A stretch of DNA of 64,000 nt from positions 310,001-374,000 of the forward strand of contig JBCAMK010000002.1 in assembly GCA_038503065.1 (NCBI GenBank), in the 5' to 3' direction. The stretch comes from Paragyromitra xinjiangensis. Taxonomy: Eukaryota > Ascomycota > Pezizomycetes > Pezizales > Discinaceae. A program made the position numbers and the translations under genes. This document shows, piece by piece, positions 51,089 to 61,269 of this stretch (positions are counted from its first letter, which is position 1; every line of letters starts with the position of its first letter). The notes under the pieces were generated by a model, which saw only the letters and a list, made by a program, of their open reading frames with translations, was not told the origin of the DNA and made no database searches.

Positions 51089-52420
51089 TCACTCATCACC
51101 AGCAGTAACGACCCTATCCTTAGTCTGCACAAACCCCAACACTCCACCCTCACCTTCACTTTGATTCCCACCAAGATGACCCCTCCAGCACCCAATCTCC
51201 GTCCCAGCACGCGCATCCCACCTCCTTATAGTCCCGTCTACTCCGCAAGACGTAAGAATCCACCCTTCAGTTTTCACAAACTCAATCTTCACAACTGCCT
51301 CAGTATGACCTCCCTCCAGTGTCCTCCTAACCGGGAAGCCTCGCGCCGCATCATAAATCACGATCTTCCCGTCTACACCTGCAGATGCCAAAAGCGGTTG
51401 TGTAGGGTGGAAGGCAAGTGACTCGACGCTCTCAGAATGTGTATGCAAGCTCGCAATAATCTGGCCTGCCTGTCCACCACCACTGCTTCCACCCCCGCTT
51501 GCCATTGGTCTACCAGCACCTCGTCGCTGCGTCCCAGCCGCAGCTTGTGATGACGATGGAAGCCCAATAACGCGCATTTCACCAGTAGCACCACCAACAA
51601 CAGCGACTGCGCCAGACGGGGAGACAGTAACTGAGTATAGTCCACCTTCAATTGCAAAGCGCTGATCAGCGGAGGTGAGCGCAACCACGGAGCTACCAGA
51701 CTCGGCGTTCCAGGCGTAGAAAGAACCATCTTCAGAGACAGTACAGAGGATACTGCCGTCGGAGGTCCAGATGCCTGCTGAGCAGGATGCAGTATGGGAG
51801 TAGAGAGCCTGCTTGATCTCAAGGGTTCCATTCTCAAGGGTATAGATCCATACTGATCCGTCGTTTGCGCCGAGGGCAAATATTGGTAACGTTGGGTGGG
51901 GTTGAATCCAGTTTATTTCTTCGACTTCCTGTGCTTCGGAGATCCTCTTCCAGTTCTGGGATTGTGCGTAGACTTGGAGCTTGCCGTCTAGACCACCAGT
52001 GATAGCATAGGCGCCGTCTGGGTTTGTGAACGCTGCGGCGGAGATAGAGTCCTTGTGGCCGGATAACCGCGCGATAGTCTTAGATTCACGGGGGGTAATG
52101 TTCGCTTCCTCAGTGTTCGCGGGGGTGTCGGGGGTCCAAATATACCCGACATCATCACCGCCGCCGGTTAGAAATAAAGAGGGATTAGCAGGATGAGCAG
52201 CGATAGAGAAGATGCTGTCAGAATGTTTGTCGAAATATGCTTTTGAGTCGTTTACAAGTTCAACTTCTTCTGCTTCAGCATCATATTGAGCGCCTTCGTC
52301 GTCCGAGTCCATGGGAACGTCGCCGTCGTCAACAATCTCCTCGGCGGCTTCATCGGGATTGAGCATTTGTGGCTCGTCATCGTGGGTTTCATCAGAGGTG
52401 CTAGGCGCAGGAACAGCCAT
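51089..52420 (-). CDS. SQT1: WD40 ribosome assembly protein Sqt1 (AAMP family)
   Basis: A single exon of 443 residues. Sqt1 is the dedicated chaperone of ribosomal protein uL16 (Rpl10) and loads it late in 60S maturation. An acidic N-terminus (EEIVDDGDVPMDSDDE) precedes a WD40 propeller: HSDSIFSIAAHPANPSLFLT, GHKDSISAAAFTNPDGAYAI, HTASCSAGIWTSDGSILCTV, HSESVESLAFHPTQPLLASA, HTEAVVKIEFVKTEGWILTS. A Gly/Ser insert (ASGGGSSGGGQAGQ) sits before the fifth. The C-terminus is RVVTAGDE. Length is close to the yeast protein. It shares strand with midasin, which acts on the same particle. Divergent from TRL1. Confidence 0.93.
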   Translation of the reverse strand: MAVPAPSTSDETHDDEPQMLNPDEAAEEIVDDGDVPMDSDDEGAQYDAEAEEVELVNDSKAYFDKHSDSIFSIAAHPANPSLFLTGGGDDVGYIWTPDTPANTEEANITPRESKTIARLSGHKDSISAAAFTNPDGAYAITGGLDGKLQVYAQSQNWKRISEAQEVEEINWIQPHPTLPIFALGANDGSVWIYTLENGTLEIKQALYSHTASCSAGIWTSDGSILCTVSEDGSFYAWNAESGSSVVALTSADQRFAIEGGLYSVTVSPSGAVAVVGGATGEMRVIGLPSSSQAAAGTQRRGAGRPMASGGGSSGGGQAGQIIASLHTHSESVESLAFHPTQPLLASAGVDGKIVIYDAARGFPVRRTLEGGHTEAVVKIEFVKTEGWILTSCGVDGTIRRWDARAGTEIGCWRGHLGGNQSEGEGGVLGFVQTKDRVVTAGDE

Positions 52421-53278
52421 TTTAGGGTCTGTTTAGGGGAATTGAAGTTGGGATTATGGTAGAAGTTGCCGTAGCCTGTAGTTTAGAATGGCGGGGGTTG
52501 AGGCTCTTTTCTATCTTTTTTTTGGTGGGGCAACAACAACATACAGTCAGCCAAGAAGCTTAGAAATGCTCCAAGTCAACGTCACTCCGAGAATCTTCGA
52601 CCCGGAGTTTGCAGCTCAAAGTGCTCCAATAATCCGCCTCTTTAGGGTCTTGAAATGTTGACAAATACGGGTTGGATTTTATATCGCAAATGTGTTGTGG
52701 TTCGCTGCTGCCGAGCGTTTTTGGGGATGGAGAAGCGTTCAGACCAGGAGTGGCGACAATTCCATTCCATTAAATCTCCCTCCAAATCTTACATCGGATC
52801 AAACCCCCAGAAATTGTTGCTCTACAGTTTCGGTACCAAAATATGAGAGAAATGAGTCAGAAGCCAAGTGTATTTTCCTGTCAGTCATAGATAAGCACTC
52901 GTTCTCAGCTGGTGATGCCCACGACCATGCCCCCCAGTGGTAACTCCTTCTGGAATATGGAAAACCTATTTATTAAACTCTAAACTTGTTTATTCACACA
53001 ACCCCCAGGATAAATGCTTAAGCATGCTTAAATCGAGGATAGGAGATTCCTAGGGTTAGGGCTGCTTCAGCTTCGTGGATCTCTTTCCTCAAAATAAGTC
53101 CTCGGGATGAAGAAGAATCTTAGAAGGATTGCCAATGGTCGTACAGGTCAAAGATGCAGCCTGAGCCTTCAGCCTCACGCCTGATCGACAGATGCCATGG
53201 AGCGCAAGCGAGAAGAACCAACAGCCTTCACTGTCTCAATCAAATTGATCAAAGCGGTTTAATATCCTCAGCGTTACG
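52421..53278. other. Divergent promoter region of SQT1 and TRL1
   Basis: No gene recognised. A 14-bp perfect palindrome (TTAAGCATGCTTAA) lies at 53018-53031. A strong 5' splice site for a likely TRL1 leader intron begins at 53279. Confidence 0.5.
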
Positions 53279-53284
53279 GTAAGT
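53279..53284 (+). other. Candidate 5' splice site in the TRL1 leader
   Basis: GTAAGT, the consensus fungal donor, 25 bp before the first in-frame ATG of TRL1. A pyrimidine-rich acceptor (CGACTTTTTTAG) ends at 53463. Splicing between them would remove the first ATG and leave the ATG at 53613 as start. Confidence 0.4.
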
Positions 53285-53303
53285 ACTAGCGAAGCGACTC
53301 ACG

Positions 53304-56075
53304 ATGTTGCAAAGAGTCATTCAGACCCCTGGTCCACGGGCTGGTGGGGCTGTTGCCCTGCGCCCATGTCCTCTCCCGTTATGCCTGCGCCCGCTTTGCC
53401 GCGGGGTTGAACAAAGATATAGGCTTCAACAACGGCGGAGTTATAGCTGCTCGACTTTTTTAGCCCTATATAAACCTCACTCGAATCCAATTGTCCCCAT
53501 CGAATTCAACAAGAGTCTACCTGCTTCATCTCGCTCCTTTTACTCATCCCTAGCACGTGGGAGACCGATTCGTCTTTCCTCTATCTCCCCCTCTACGATA
53601 ACTACACGAATAATGGCTTTCAATAGCCCCTATTTCAAACCCCAAGATCCAGAGGAGGTAACCTCCGTCATAAATAAGCTGGACGCTGCGACCCTCAAAG
53701 GAGCTGCTGCGAAAAAACAAAGCTATTCTTGCAAAAAATCCACCTTCCCCGTCAACGGTAGCAAGCTCAACGTACAGTCATGGAAATTCAATGACTGGGA
53801 TTTCAAGAAATTTGACCTTCCAACCCATGCTCGTGGACTCTTCACCTACCAAGGCCCCAGTGACAACCACTACGAGATCGTTACTCGTGGCTACGACAAG
53901 TTCTTCAATATCGATGAGGTGCACCAGACAAAGTGGTCCTGGATAGAAGAGAACACAAAGGGTCCGTATGAAGTGACAGTCAAGGAAAACGGGTGCATCA
54001 TCTTCATTTCCGGCCTGCCAGATGGGACCCTGCTTGTCTGTAGCAAGCACTCAACAGGTGCCAGAGAAGATATCAACCTCTCACATGCAGTAGCGGGGGA
54101 GAAATGGGTCGACAAGCATCTCCAGCAAGTTGGCAAAACCCGAGCAGACCTAGCGAAAGCTCTCCATGACGCCAATGCCACAGCTGTGGCAGAGCTTTGC
54201 GACGACAACTTTGAGGAACACGTTCTCGCCTACGAAGGTGATAGTGCTGGTCTCTATCTCCATGGTATCAACCTTAATCTCCCTACATTCGCAACTTATC
54301 CTTCCGATGAAGTCCGCAAATTTGCCGATACATGGGGTTTCAAAATGGTCGACTACTTCGAGAAACAGGATGTCAAAAGTCTCCGTCAGTTCCTTGAAGA
54401 GGCCGCTGAAACTGGTTCCTGGGATGGTAAGGACGTTGAGGGGTTCGTCATCCGGTGCAAAGCTCGACATGGCCCTAACGACCCCCTGTGGCACGACTGG
54501 TTCTTCAAGTACAAATTCGAAGAGCCGTACCTCATGTATCGGCAATGGCGTGAATGTACTAAGGCCATGATCAATGCGAAGCCCCCGAAAGCTAAAAAAC
54601 ATCAAGCCATCACCAAAGAATACCTTGCCTTCGCAGCAAACTACTTCCGAGAGCATCCTGGAAGCTCTGTGAAGTACCAAGCCAATCACGGCATCATCAG
54701 AATCCGCAATGCTTTCCTAGACTCGCGTGGTCTCAAGGGGAGCGATATCATCCGTCAGGAGGCCGCGGCTGACAATGAATCCAACGAGGATATCACCAAG
54801 GACCTCGTCCTCGTACCTATCGCAACCATCGGCTGTGGGAAAACCACCGTTGCCTTTGCGCTGACGAAGCTTTTTGGGTGGGGGCATGTGCAGAACGACA
54901 ACATTCAGGGCAGAAAGGGTCGTGGTGCAATGTTCGCATCTGCGATCACCATGGAGCTTATGAATAAACCCGTCGTTATCGCAGACCGGAATAACCACCA
55001 GAAACGCGAGAGATTACAGATTTTCGAGGATGTATCCAGAGTTACTCCCGACGCCCGCTACGTAGCTCTGCATTACGTCCACGAGAAACCTGATGTCCCC
55101 ACCAAGCAGCTTCAGCAACAGATTAGAAAGGCGACCCGGGACCGTGTATTCGCCCGTGGCGATAACCACCAGACTATCCAAGCTGCTTCTTTATCACGGG
55201 TGGAGATTGAAGGAATTATGGACGGCTTTATTAATAGATTCGAGCCACTGGATATAGACTCTAGTCCTGACAGAAATTTCGACTCACACATCGACCTAGA
55301 TCCCGAAGCCGACTCCCGAACAAATCTCGAGACAGTAGTCACTAATTTAAAGGTCCTGTACCCTAAGCTTTTTGAAGAATTGCCAACAGCAGAAGAGTAT
55401 GATGAAGCTATCGATGCAGCTCTGAAGGAATACACCGTCGATATCAAACACTCTGTCGGCCGCGCGCCCTCTAAGACCCAACAACAGAAGCACGCCCAAG
55501 GTCGGGATCAGAACGCTCGACCCACAGCCCAACCCAGTGGCAGCGGGTCCCGAAAGTTAAACAAACCCGTTGAGTATTTCAGCATCACCCTCCCCACGTC
55601 TGAAATCATATCTACCCTTAATAAAGCTTTCTCCAATGCTCCCGCCGACGCTGCCGCTTTCTACAACACCCTCAAGTCTACCAATCGCATTCAAAACGCC
55701 TTCCACATAACACTTATCCACCAAGCCAACTCGAAGACATATCCCGCCCTTTGGAGCTCCTACCAGAAGAAGCTGGAGAGCTCGAAAGACGATACCCTCG
55801 GACCCGCGCAGGTGGAGCTGGAGAAGATAGTTTGGGACGGCCGCATCATGGCAATCACGGCGAAGATCCTTGATGAGGGGTTACAGGGAACCAATAGAGT
55901 TAAACATATCACTATTGGAACAAAGGACAGCAAGATTAAACCGAAGGAAGCGAACGAAATGTTAGAGAAATGGATGGGCGACGCGCCTATAGGAAATAGA
56001 CCTAAGGCAACCGATATACCGGTGGGGGAAACAGTGCTGTTAGAAGGGATCGTGAAAGCGGTTGCTGCAAGGTGA
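53304..56075 (+). CDS. TRL1: Fungal tRNA ligase Trl1
   Basis: A single-exon frame of 923 codons. Trl1 joins tRNA halves after intron removal and ligates HAC1-type mRNA in the unfolded-protein response. It has three parts. The ligase domain has the nucleotidyl lysine in VKENGCIIF (K227). The polynucleotide kinase domain has the P-loop ATIGCGKTTVAF (about 508-517). The cyclic phosphodiesterase has two H-x-T motifs, FHITLI (H801) and KHITIG (H868). An Arg-rich 103-residue extension precedes MAFNSPYFKPQDPEE, where similarity to other Trl1 proteins seems to begin. The true start may be 53613 (A at -3, G at +4) if the leader intron is used. If the long form is made, the extension resembles a mitochondrial presequence. 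This is inference. Confidence 0.95.
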   Translation: MLQRVIQTPGPRAGGAVALRPCPLPLCLRPLCRGVEQRYRLQQRRSYSCSTFLALYKPHSNPIVPIEFNKSLPASSRSFYSSLARGRPIRLSSISPSTITTRIMAFNSPYFKPQDPEEVTSVINKLDAATLKGAAAKKQSYSCKKSTFPVNGSKLNVQSWKFNDWDFKKFDLPTHARGLFTYQGPSDNHYEIVTRGYDKFFNIDEVHQTKWSWIEENTKGPYEVTVKENGCIIFISGLPDGTLLVCSKHSTGAREDINLSHAVAGEKWVDKHLQQVGKTRADLAKALHDANATAVAELCDDNFEEHVLAYEGDSAGLYLHGINLNLPTFATYPSDEVRKFADTWGFKMVDYFEKQDVKSLRQFLEEAAETGSWDGKDVEGFVIRCKARHGPNDPLWHDWFFKYKFEEPYLMYRQWRECTKAMINAKPPKAKKHQAITKEYLAFAANYFREHPGSSVKYQANHGIIRIRNAFLDSRGLKGSDIIRQEAAADNESNEDITKDLVLVPIATIGCGKTTVAFALTKLFGWGHVQNDNIQGRKGRGAMFASAITMELMNKPVVIADRNNHQKRERLQIFEDVSRVTPDARYVALHYVHEKPDVPTKQLQQQIRKATRDRVFARGDNHQTIQAASLSRVEIEGIMDGFINRFEPLDIDSSPDRNFDSHIDLDPEADSRTNLETVVTNLKVLYPKLFEELPTAEEYDEAIDAALKEYTVDIKHSVGRAPSKTQQQKHAQGRDQNARPTAQPSGSGSRKLNKPVEYFSITLPTSEIISTLNKAFSNAPADAAAFYNTLKSTNRIQNAFHITLIHQANSKTYPALWSSYQKKLESSKDDTLGPAQVELEKIVWDGRIMAITAKILDEGLQGTNRVKHITIGTKDSKIKPKEANEMLEKWMGDAPIGNRPKATDIPVGETVLLEGIVKAVAAR

Positions 56076-57241
56076 GGGAAGAGGCGTAGGTGGGAAGGTT
56101 GGTGTTCCGTTTTTGTGTTGAGGGTTCAATGGTGTTTTGGGTGAGGGTTTGGAGGGATGTGAAAAGTGGGAGATTTCGTGGTTCTTTTTCCTACTCAAGC
56201 TTCCTTTGCTATATATGAATTCTGTGCTTTTACAATTTTTTTACTAAGGCGGATGGAGGAAAAGTCAAATGGCTTTCAAAAAGGATACCGCTTCTACCAC
56301 TGTACACTGATATTTCCCCCTTGCTAGGGCTGGTAAACATGACTGTTTTGCAATCAACCTTAGAGGGGAGCTGGAAAGGAAAGGAAGAGGCCAAGAAAAA
56401 ACAAAGCCAAGTTGAGGCTTGGATGATCTTTGCCAGGCATTGGCGAGAACCCTTTGGGCCCAATTTATCATCACAATGTGCTTTGGGGAGGCAATTGGAG
56501 AATGCATACCGCCCTAAAAACCTCCTGTGAGCGACTGCCGGAGAGGCCGCCTCCAACAGACTTATTTCAGTACCCTTGGATGTCTACTTGGCAGTATTCC
56601 GCCCCCATATTCGGCCCCCATATTCGGCCCCCACAAACAACCGGATACCGTTCTCTAGCTCTCGAAGGAATCGAGCCAACCAGCGAATTAACCGGCGGAT
56701 CTCCTAATGCGATTACCGGGTAAGGCGTTTACAGATTCAGAGGGACGCCCCATCAGGTGTAACCACTGTTGGGGGTAAATGGAACAAGTCCATAAAGTAT
56801 TCACGATCATAGATCCGTTAGTGGGTAACACATGTAGTCTTCGTCACTATGACCGTGATCGATTGTGTGACTGTGGAGCGAGTCTCTCGGAAGTATTGGC
56901 ACTGGAAAACGAAGGTTTTGTAGAGACGCCAACTTCGAGTGATTGGGTATGATTGGAATGTATGAAACATATTAGCTAGGGATCCTGCGTATGTGAAACA
57001 ATATGCACGACCAAGTCACCGAAGAGGAAAATATGAACCCACAAGACCACGAAGATATATACTTTCCCCCCCACCTAAACTTACTGAACAACATCTGCCA
57101 TAACCTCCACAGCCATGTCACGCGACCACACTCGTACTCACTAACCCACCCAACGGCACCACCCGCTACATCCGGTAAGTTACAATCCATGATAGAAAAT
57201 CTACTAATTCTAATCCCTCATAGACACTCTCCTAACAAGAA
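56076..57241. other. Intergenic
   Basis: TRL1 3' flank. No gene recognised apart from a possible leader upstream of the small cysteine-rich frame. GT/AG sites at about 57174 and 57230 could form an intron there. Confidence 0.45.
56596..56634. repeat. 13-bp tandem repeat, three copies
   Basis: Units ATTCCGCCCCCAT, ATTCGGCCCCCAT and ATTCGGCCCCCAC follow each other without gaps. Confidence 0.85.
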
Positions 57242-57463
57242 ATGTGTTCCTGGTTACGCTACATTTACGATGGTTGTGGCTGCATCGGTCAACACATGCT
57301 TCAACGAAATTGCGGACATTCTTGTCCTACGGGCCGTGGAGAGGTTATCATGCAGATTCTTCACGGGTTTTGGTGTGGGCCTTGTTCTAGCGCAAGGCGT
57401 AAGAGAGAGGAGGATTTCGGGGGGAATGGTAATCGCAAGGAGAAAGGACTTGGGAGTGCTTAA
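57242..57463 (+). CDS. Small cysteine-rich protein, unrecognised
   Basis: A 73-residue frame beginning MCSWLRYIYDGCGC. Cysteines at 2, 12, 14, 24, 28, 45 and 48 give C-x9-C-x-C-x9-C-x3-C-x16-C-x2-C. His 18, 26 and 41 are further possible ligands. No signal peptide is visible, so a metal-binding intracellular protein is likelier than a secreted one. The pattern recalls small uncharacterised fungal proteins with a CGC core, but I cannot name a family. The basic tail (SARRKREED) ends in low complexity. A longer overlapping frame (57003-57536) exists but has no such pattern. Confidence 0.35.
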   Translation: MCSWLRYIYDGCGCIGQHMLQRNCGHSCPTGRGEVIMQILHGFWCGPCSSARRKREEDFGGNGNRKEKGLGSA

Positions 57464-60400
57464 GCTGTTGGATCTTGTGTGCGTGGTAGGGGAGGGGGGG
57501 ATGGGGATGGGGATGGAGATTAGGAGAAAGGAATAAACTAGCTGGCAGCTGGAAATTGCTACCCGTTAGCTATGGGGAATACATGTATTTGCTGAGAAGG
57601 CAAAGACATCTATCGATTACTCAATCTGAAAAGCGAAACGCATAAAACAAAGCAAATATATTCCCACTAAATGTCACTGACACCAACCCCAGTATAACGA
57701 AAATACGGAGATATATGAAGCACCTAGTCTGAGGCAGTTGTTTGTGTACACGTATTTTGCTCACGAACATGCTAGTGTCACCCTGGTCATGCGCTCTTGA
57801 AGGACCTGACCCTTCTAGAGGAACTTTGCATAGCGAAGCATGGTTAATAAACTATTGAATGACTAATAGTTATTGCGGTAGTGTTGGCGAGGTTCGGGTG
57901 ATATCCTGTCAAGCGTTGACAGGGCACATACAGTTTCGGGAATATTGGTTCAGATAAATTCAACTATACACTATTTCTTAGTCTCGTGCGCAGCAGTAGA
58001 AGACGGGAACGGGCCTGACTATCCCCCCTTTCTCTTATCAAACATCAATGCGCCTCCACCTACATGTAGATGTAATAAAATTCGTTTCTAAGTTGATCCC
58101 GAATATTACTATTTTCCTGTCGGTTTCGCATCTTATAAGTTGTGAGTCACTATCTGACCTCGCTTTGATCCAACTACATGTACATATTATGTAGTTCTAA
58201 CAAATCTCTAAAAAAATTGGTGATAAATTCTCTTTCCCACTATGCGAAAACAACCTAAAACCATGCAGTTAGAGTCACATGATCAACCAAACCTATATCA
58301 CGTGATACTAGACTTCGGCTCAGTACGTTTGGGGATTACGAGGTTGAAAACCAAACTCCAAGAGTTGTGACATCGCAAATCGGTAATTGGCCTACACCTG
58401 CATGCTCGGGCCAGGGGTACGAAGATGGCACATAAAACCTTCACGCCATTGGTACGGTGATTTCGAAAAGCGGAAAATCCCGTCTTCGCCCTGACCTAGT
58501 CGGTGTAGTATTTGTCTCACGCCAGACCTAATCACAACTGGTAAGACGTCGAGAAAACCCCAACCCTCGATGCTGGCAAAAACGGGAGATAGAATAGGGA
58601 AACTATGGTATCGGATGTCCAGAAATGACCTTTTTCTATCATGATACCCTCTTTCCTGGAACCTCTGCCAACACGCAACCTAAGACATTATCGTTTGGCT
58701 TTTGTGAGTTTCCTAAGAAGAAAGTCCTAAAAGGGATCTTCTTCAGACAAAAATCTGTATAGGAATCCCAAAAGTGAGCTTCATCCTGAGCATGTTAAGA
58801 TAAGCCTGCGTCCGATAACTTGAGGTCGGCCTCTAGATGGCCGACCATGCAGCATCCACCAGTAATTGAAAAAAGAAAACCCCAATATAAGCGGCTCGTT
58901 CTCACTGGCTCGGGGGACGAACCGAAGTAGGTGCAACGATATTGAATATCTAAAAGCAAAGGTGAACAGTTGTTCACTGTAATCTACCAGTAACACGAAA
59001 TCAATTCCGTAAAAGAACAAAGTCTCGGGCTTCTGCGGAAAGGAGAGAGAGGGGTTGACGCATGCACGTGGAGCAGGGATGCATAGAGCCACGGATCTGG
59101 GTCTGTCACGGGCCGTGTTGGGGTCCGAGACCTCACGACATACATGTATCTCTGTTCTAGAGATTAAACCCGGGGCGAACTCATGCTCTTTGAGAGGCGG
59201 TGAAATGAAAACAGCTTCCATAGTGTAATACGTGTTTGATTGAGAACGAGTGATAAGTCGTGAATGCTTGCAAAAAAGCAACTTATGATACGGCTAAGGC
59301 TCCGGAGCTAAGAATTACTACTGGCAGGTGTCTCAGTAGATAGTAATCTATTTCGTAAAAAAGTCGCTAGGTGTGAGCGCTTCGACGTTGGCAACAGACA
59401 TACAGCAAGGCAAGTCATTCTAGGCTTGTAAAACGTGTGGAGCTGGGATCTACGGGCTTATTTTTTCAGATCTCAATCTTTGGGTGGGCGTTTGAGAATA
59501 CTGGATAATATACAGCCCTGCAGCTTATGCGCTTTATTTGCCTCCATACTCGAAAAGCATGGCCAAAAAGAAATGACACTGAACAAACCAGGCTATTATG
59601 CTACATGAACTATAGACGTTGAGCACTTAAATGACGATATATCATTGGTAGTTTTCTTTTCTCATAATGAGTGATCGGCTATGATCTCTGCACTGGAGAG
59701 CAGAAGAGGGGCAGGGATTGAGCCCAAGTCCGAATCCAGCAGACCGATCCAGGGAACGGTACCTGATTATGCACTTGCCGGACAGCATGTTGGCAGCTGT
59801 AGAAAAAAAGCAAAAACTCTCACCTGAAAAAAATGATTTTTCCATCCCGCTAATGCGCACTACAAAAAGGAAGCAACAGGAAACACATGACCCTAACAAC
59901 AGTCTATGCTTCGCGGAGAACACACCGATGAAAGGAAGACCTAAAGCGAGTTCTGAGTTAATGGAGATTAGTTCCGTAATATCGTTGCGCCTTAGACGAG
60001 GGAAAGAGAGAGAGGCGTTCTGCATGTCGAATGTTGTGTTGGATGCGTGATGTAGAGGTTGCATGAAAACCCGCAGGTCTGGGCCTCGGTACCTGTACAG
60101 GGTGATATCATGCTTTAACATACTATGCTGTAGTAGAGTGATCGACCATGATTTACAACTAAGGCCATGCCTTGCAAACGGTTCCATTCCCTGCTTGCAT
60201 TAATTAAGTGGCATAAAAAGGAACTCCACATATAGTTAACCAAACAACCAATGACCGAATACAGTAACTCTAATATACTTCGTAGTTGAGTGCTACGATT
60301 TGAATAAAGCAACAAAAATGTGTCAAGCGATTGCTGATACGTACTATTCTGCGCTAATAGTGATACGAAGGTCCATAGAAGCCAGTCTTCAAGTTATCTA

Positions 60401-61269
60401 AGCTGATCTGGAGTTATGCCGCAAATTTCTCCATCATATTGACCTCACTAGCTGTAGGATGTAGCCTTCTGGAGAATGTCACGAGAGATTTGATATCGCT
60501 AATGATGTGATATGGAATGCGAATACAAAGGTAAGCGTTAATTGCGAAGGACATGATTCGCAAGAAAGTGGAATTGCGAGGCTCTGTCAAGCAGCTTGGG
60601 ATTGGCGCGCAATAAAGTATCTAATAACCCGCTCACGGGATTCGCAGGAAGCAGAAGACTTTGACGACCTATTGTCAGGTGTGGTACCTAAGGAGCTGAG
60701 TCTAAGATAATTCGCTGAGACGCAGTGATAGCGAACACGATAATAGAGACACTGATAGGATGCTGTGTGCGGTCATTCATAAGACTTGGCTATGGCGATG
60801 ATTGGGGCCTGAAGTAACGGTCGACGAATACAGATTCACGTATATTCCCATTGGAAGATTCGTTTCCACCGTGACGTCAGGAGGTTCCGGACTTTTTGGG
60901 TAATCACCGGTGACGAGATCCATGGGATCCTTTTTTGGTAGATTCCGTTACTGAGGATCTGCCAGGTGTACCTTTTACGCAAAAGTAACAACCTGAGTCC
61001 CCATTCCACCCAAACAAGTGGAATGCTTAGGTTTTCTCATAGGTTGCCAAGTCTAAGGGAACGATGTGTTTTAGTCTATTTTGCATATGCTCTTAGATGC
61101 AGATTTCCCCGCAATTTGTTTCATCGGGATATATTGTTTATATCTCTCGCCTGATGTTCAATATAAATACGCCCATTCTCCGGGATCCCGGACCGCCAGT
61201 ATAGACCTTCATCAGACCACTAGAACACAGTACCAAACCAATTTCAATAGACGGATACCCGTATCAAAA
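57464..61269. other. Gene-poor stretch of about 3.8 kb
   Basis: No gene recognised. AT-rich with E-box-like CACATGA and CACGTGA near 58276 and 58300. Frames at 58781-59281 (-), 59642-60187 (-) and 59718-60050 (+) have no family features. The sequence AGATAAGCCTGC seen in two other promoters recurs at 58798-58809. Confidence 0.45.

Noticed and set aside
57003..57536. 177-codon frame spanning the small cysteine-rich gene
   Set aside because: Contains an apparent intron (GTAAGT to CATAG) and ends in Gly/Met/Arg low complexity. The overlapping 73-codon frame has the better cysteine pattern.
59642..60187. Overlapping frames on both strands
   Set aside because: No motif, no good start context and no splice-supported extension. 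Likely chance in AT-rich DNA.
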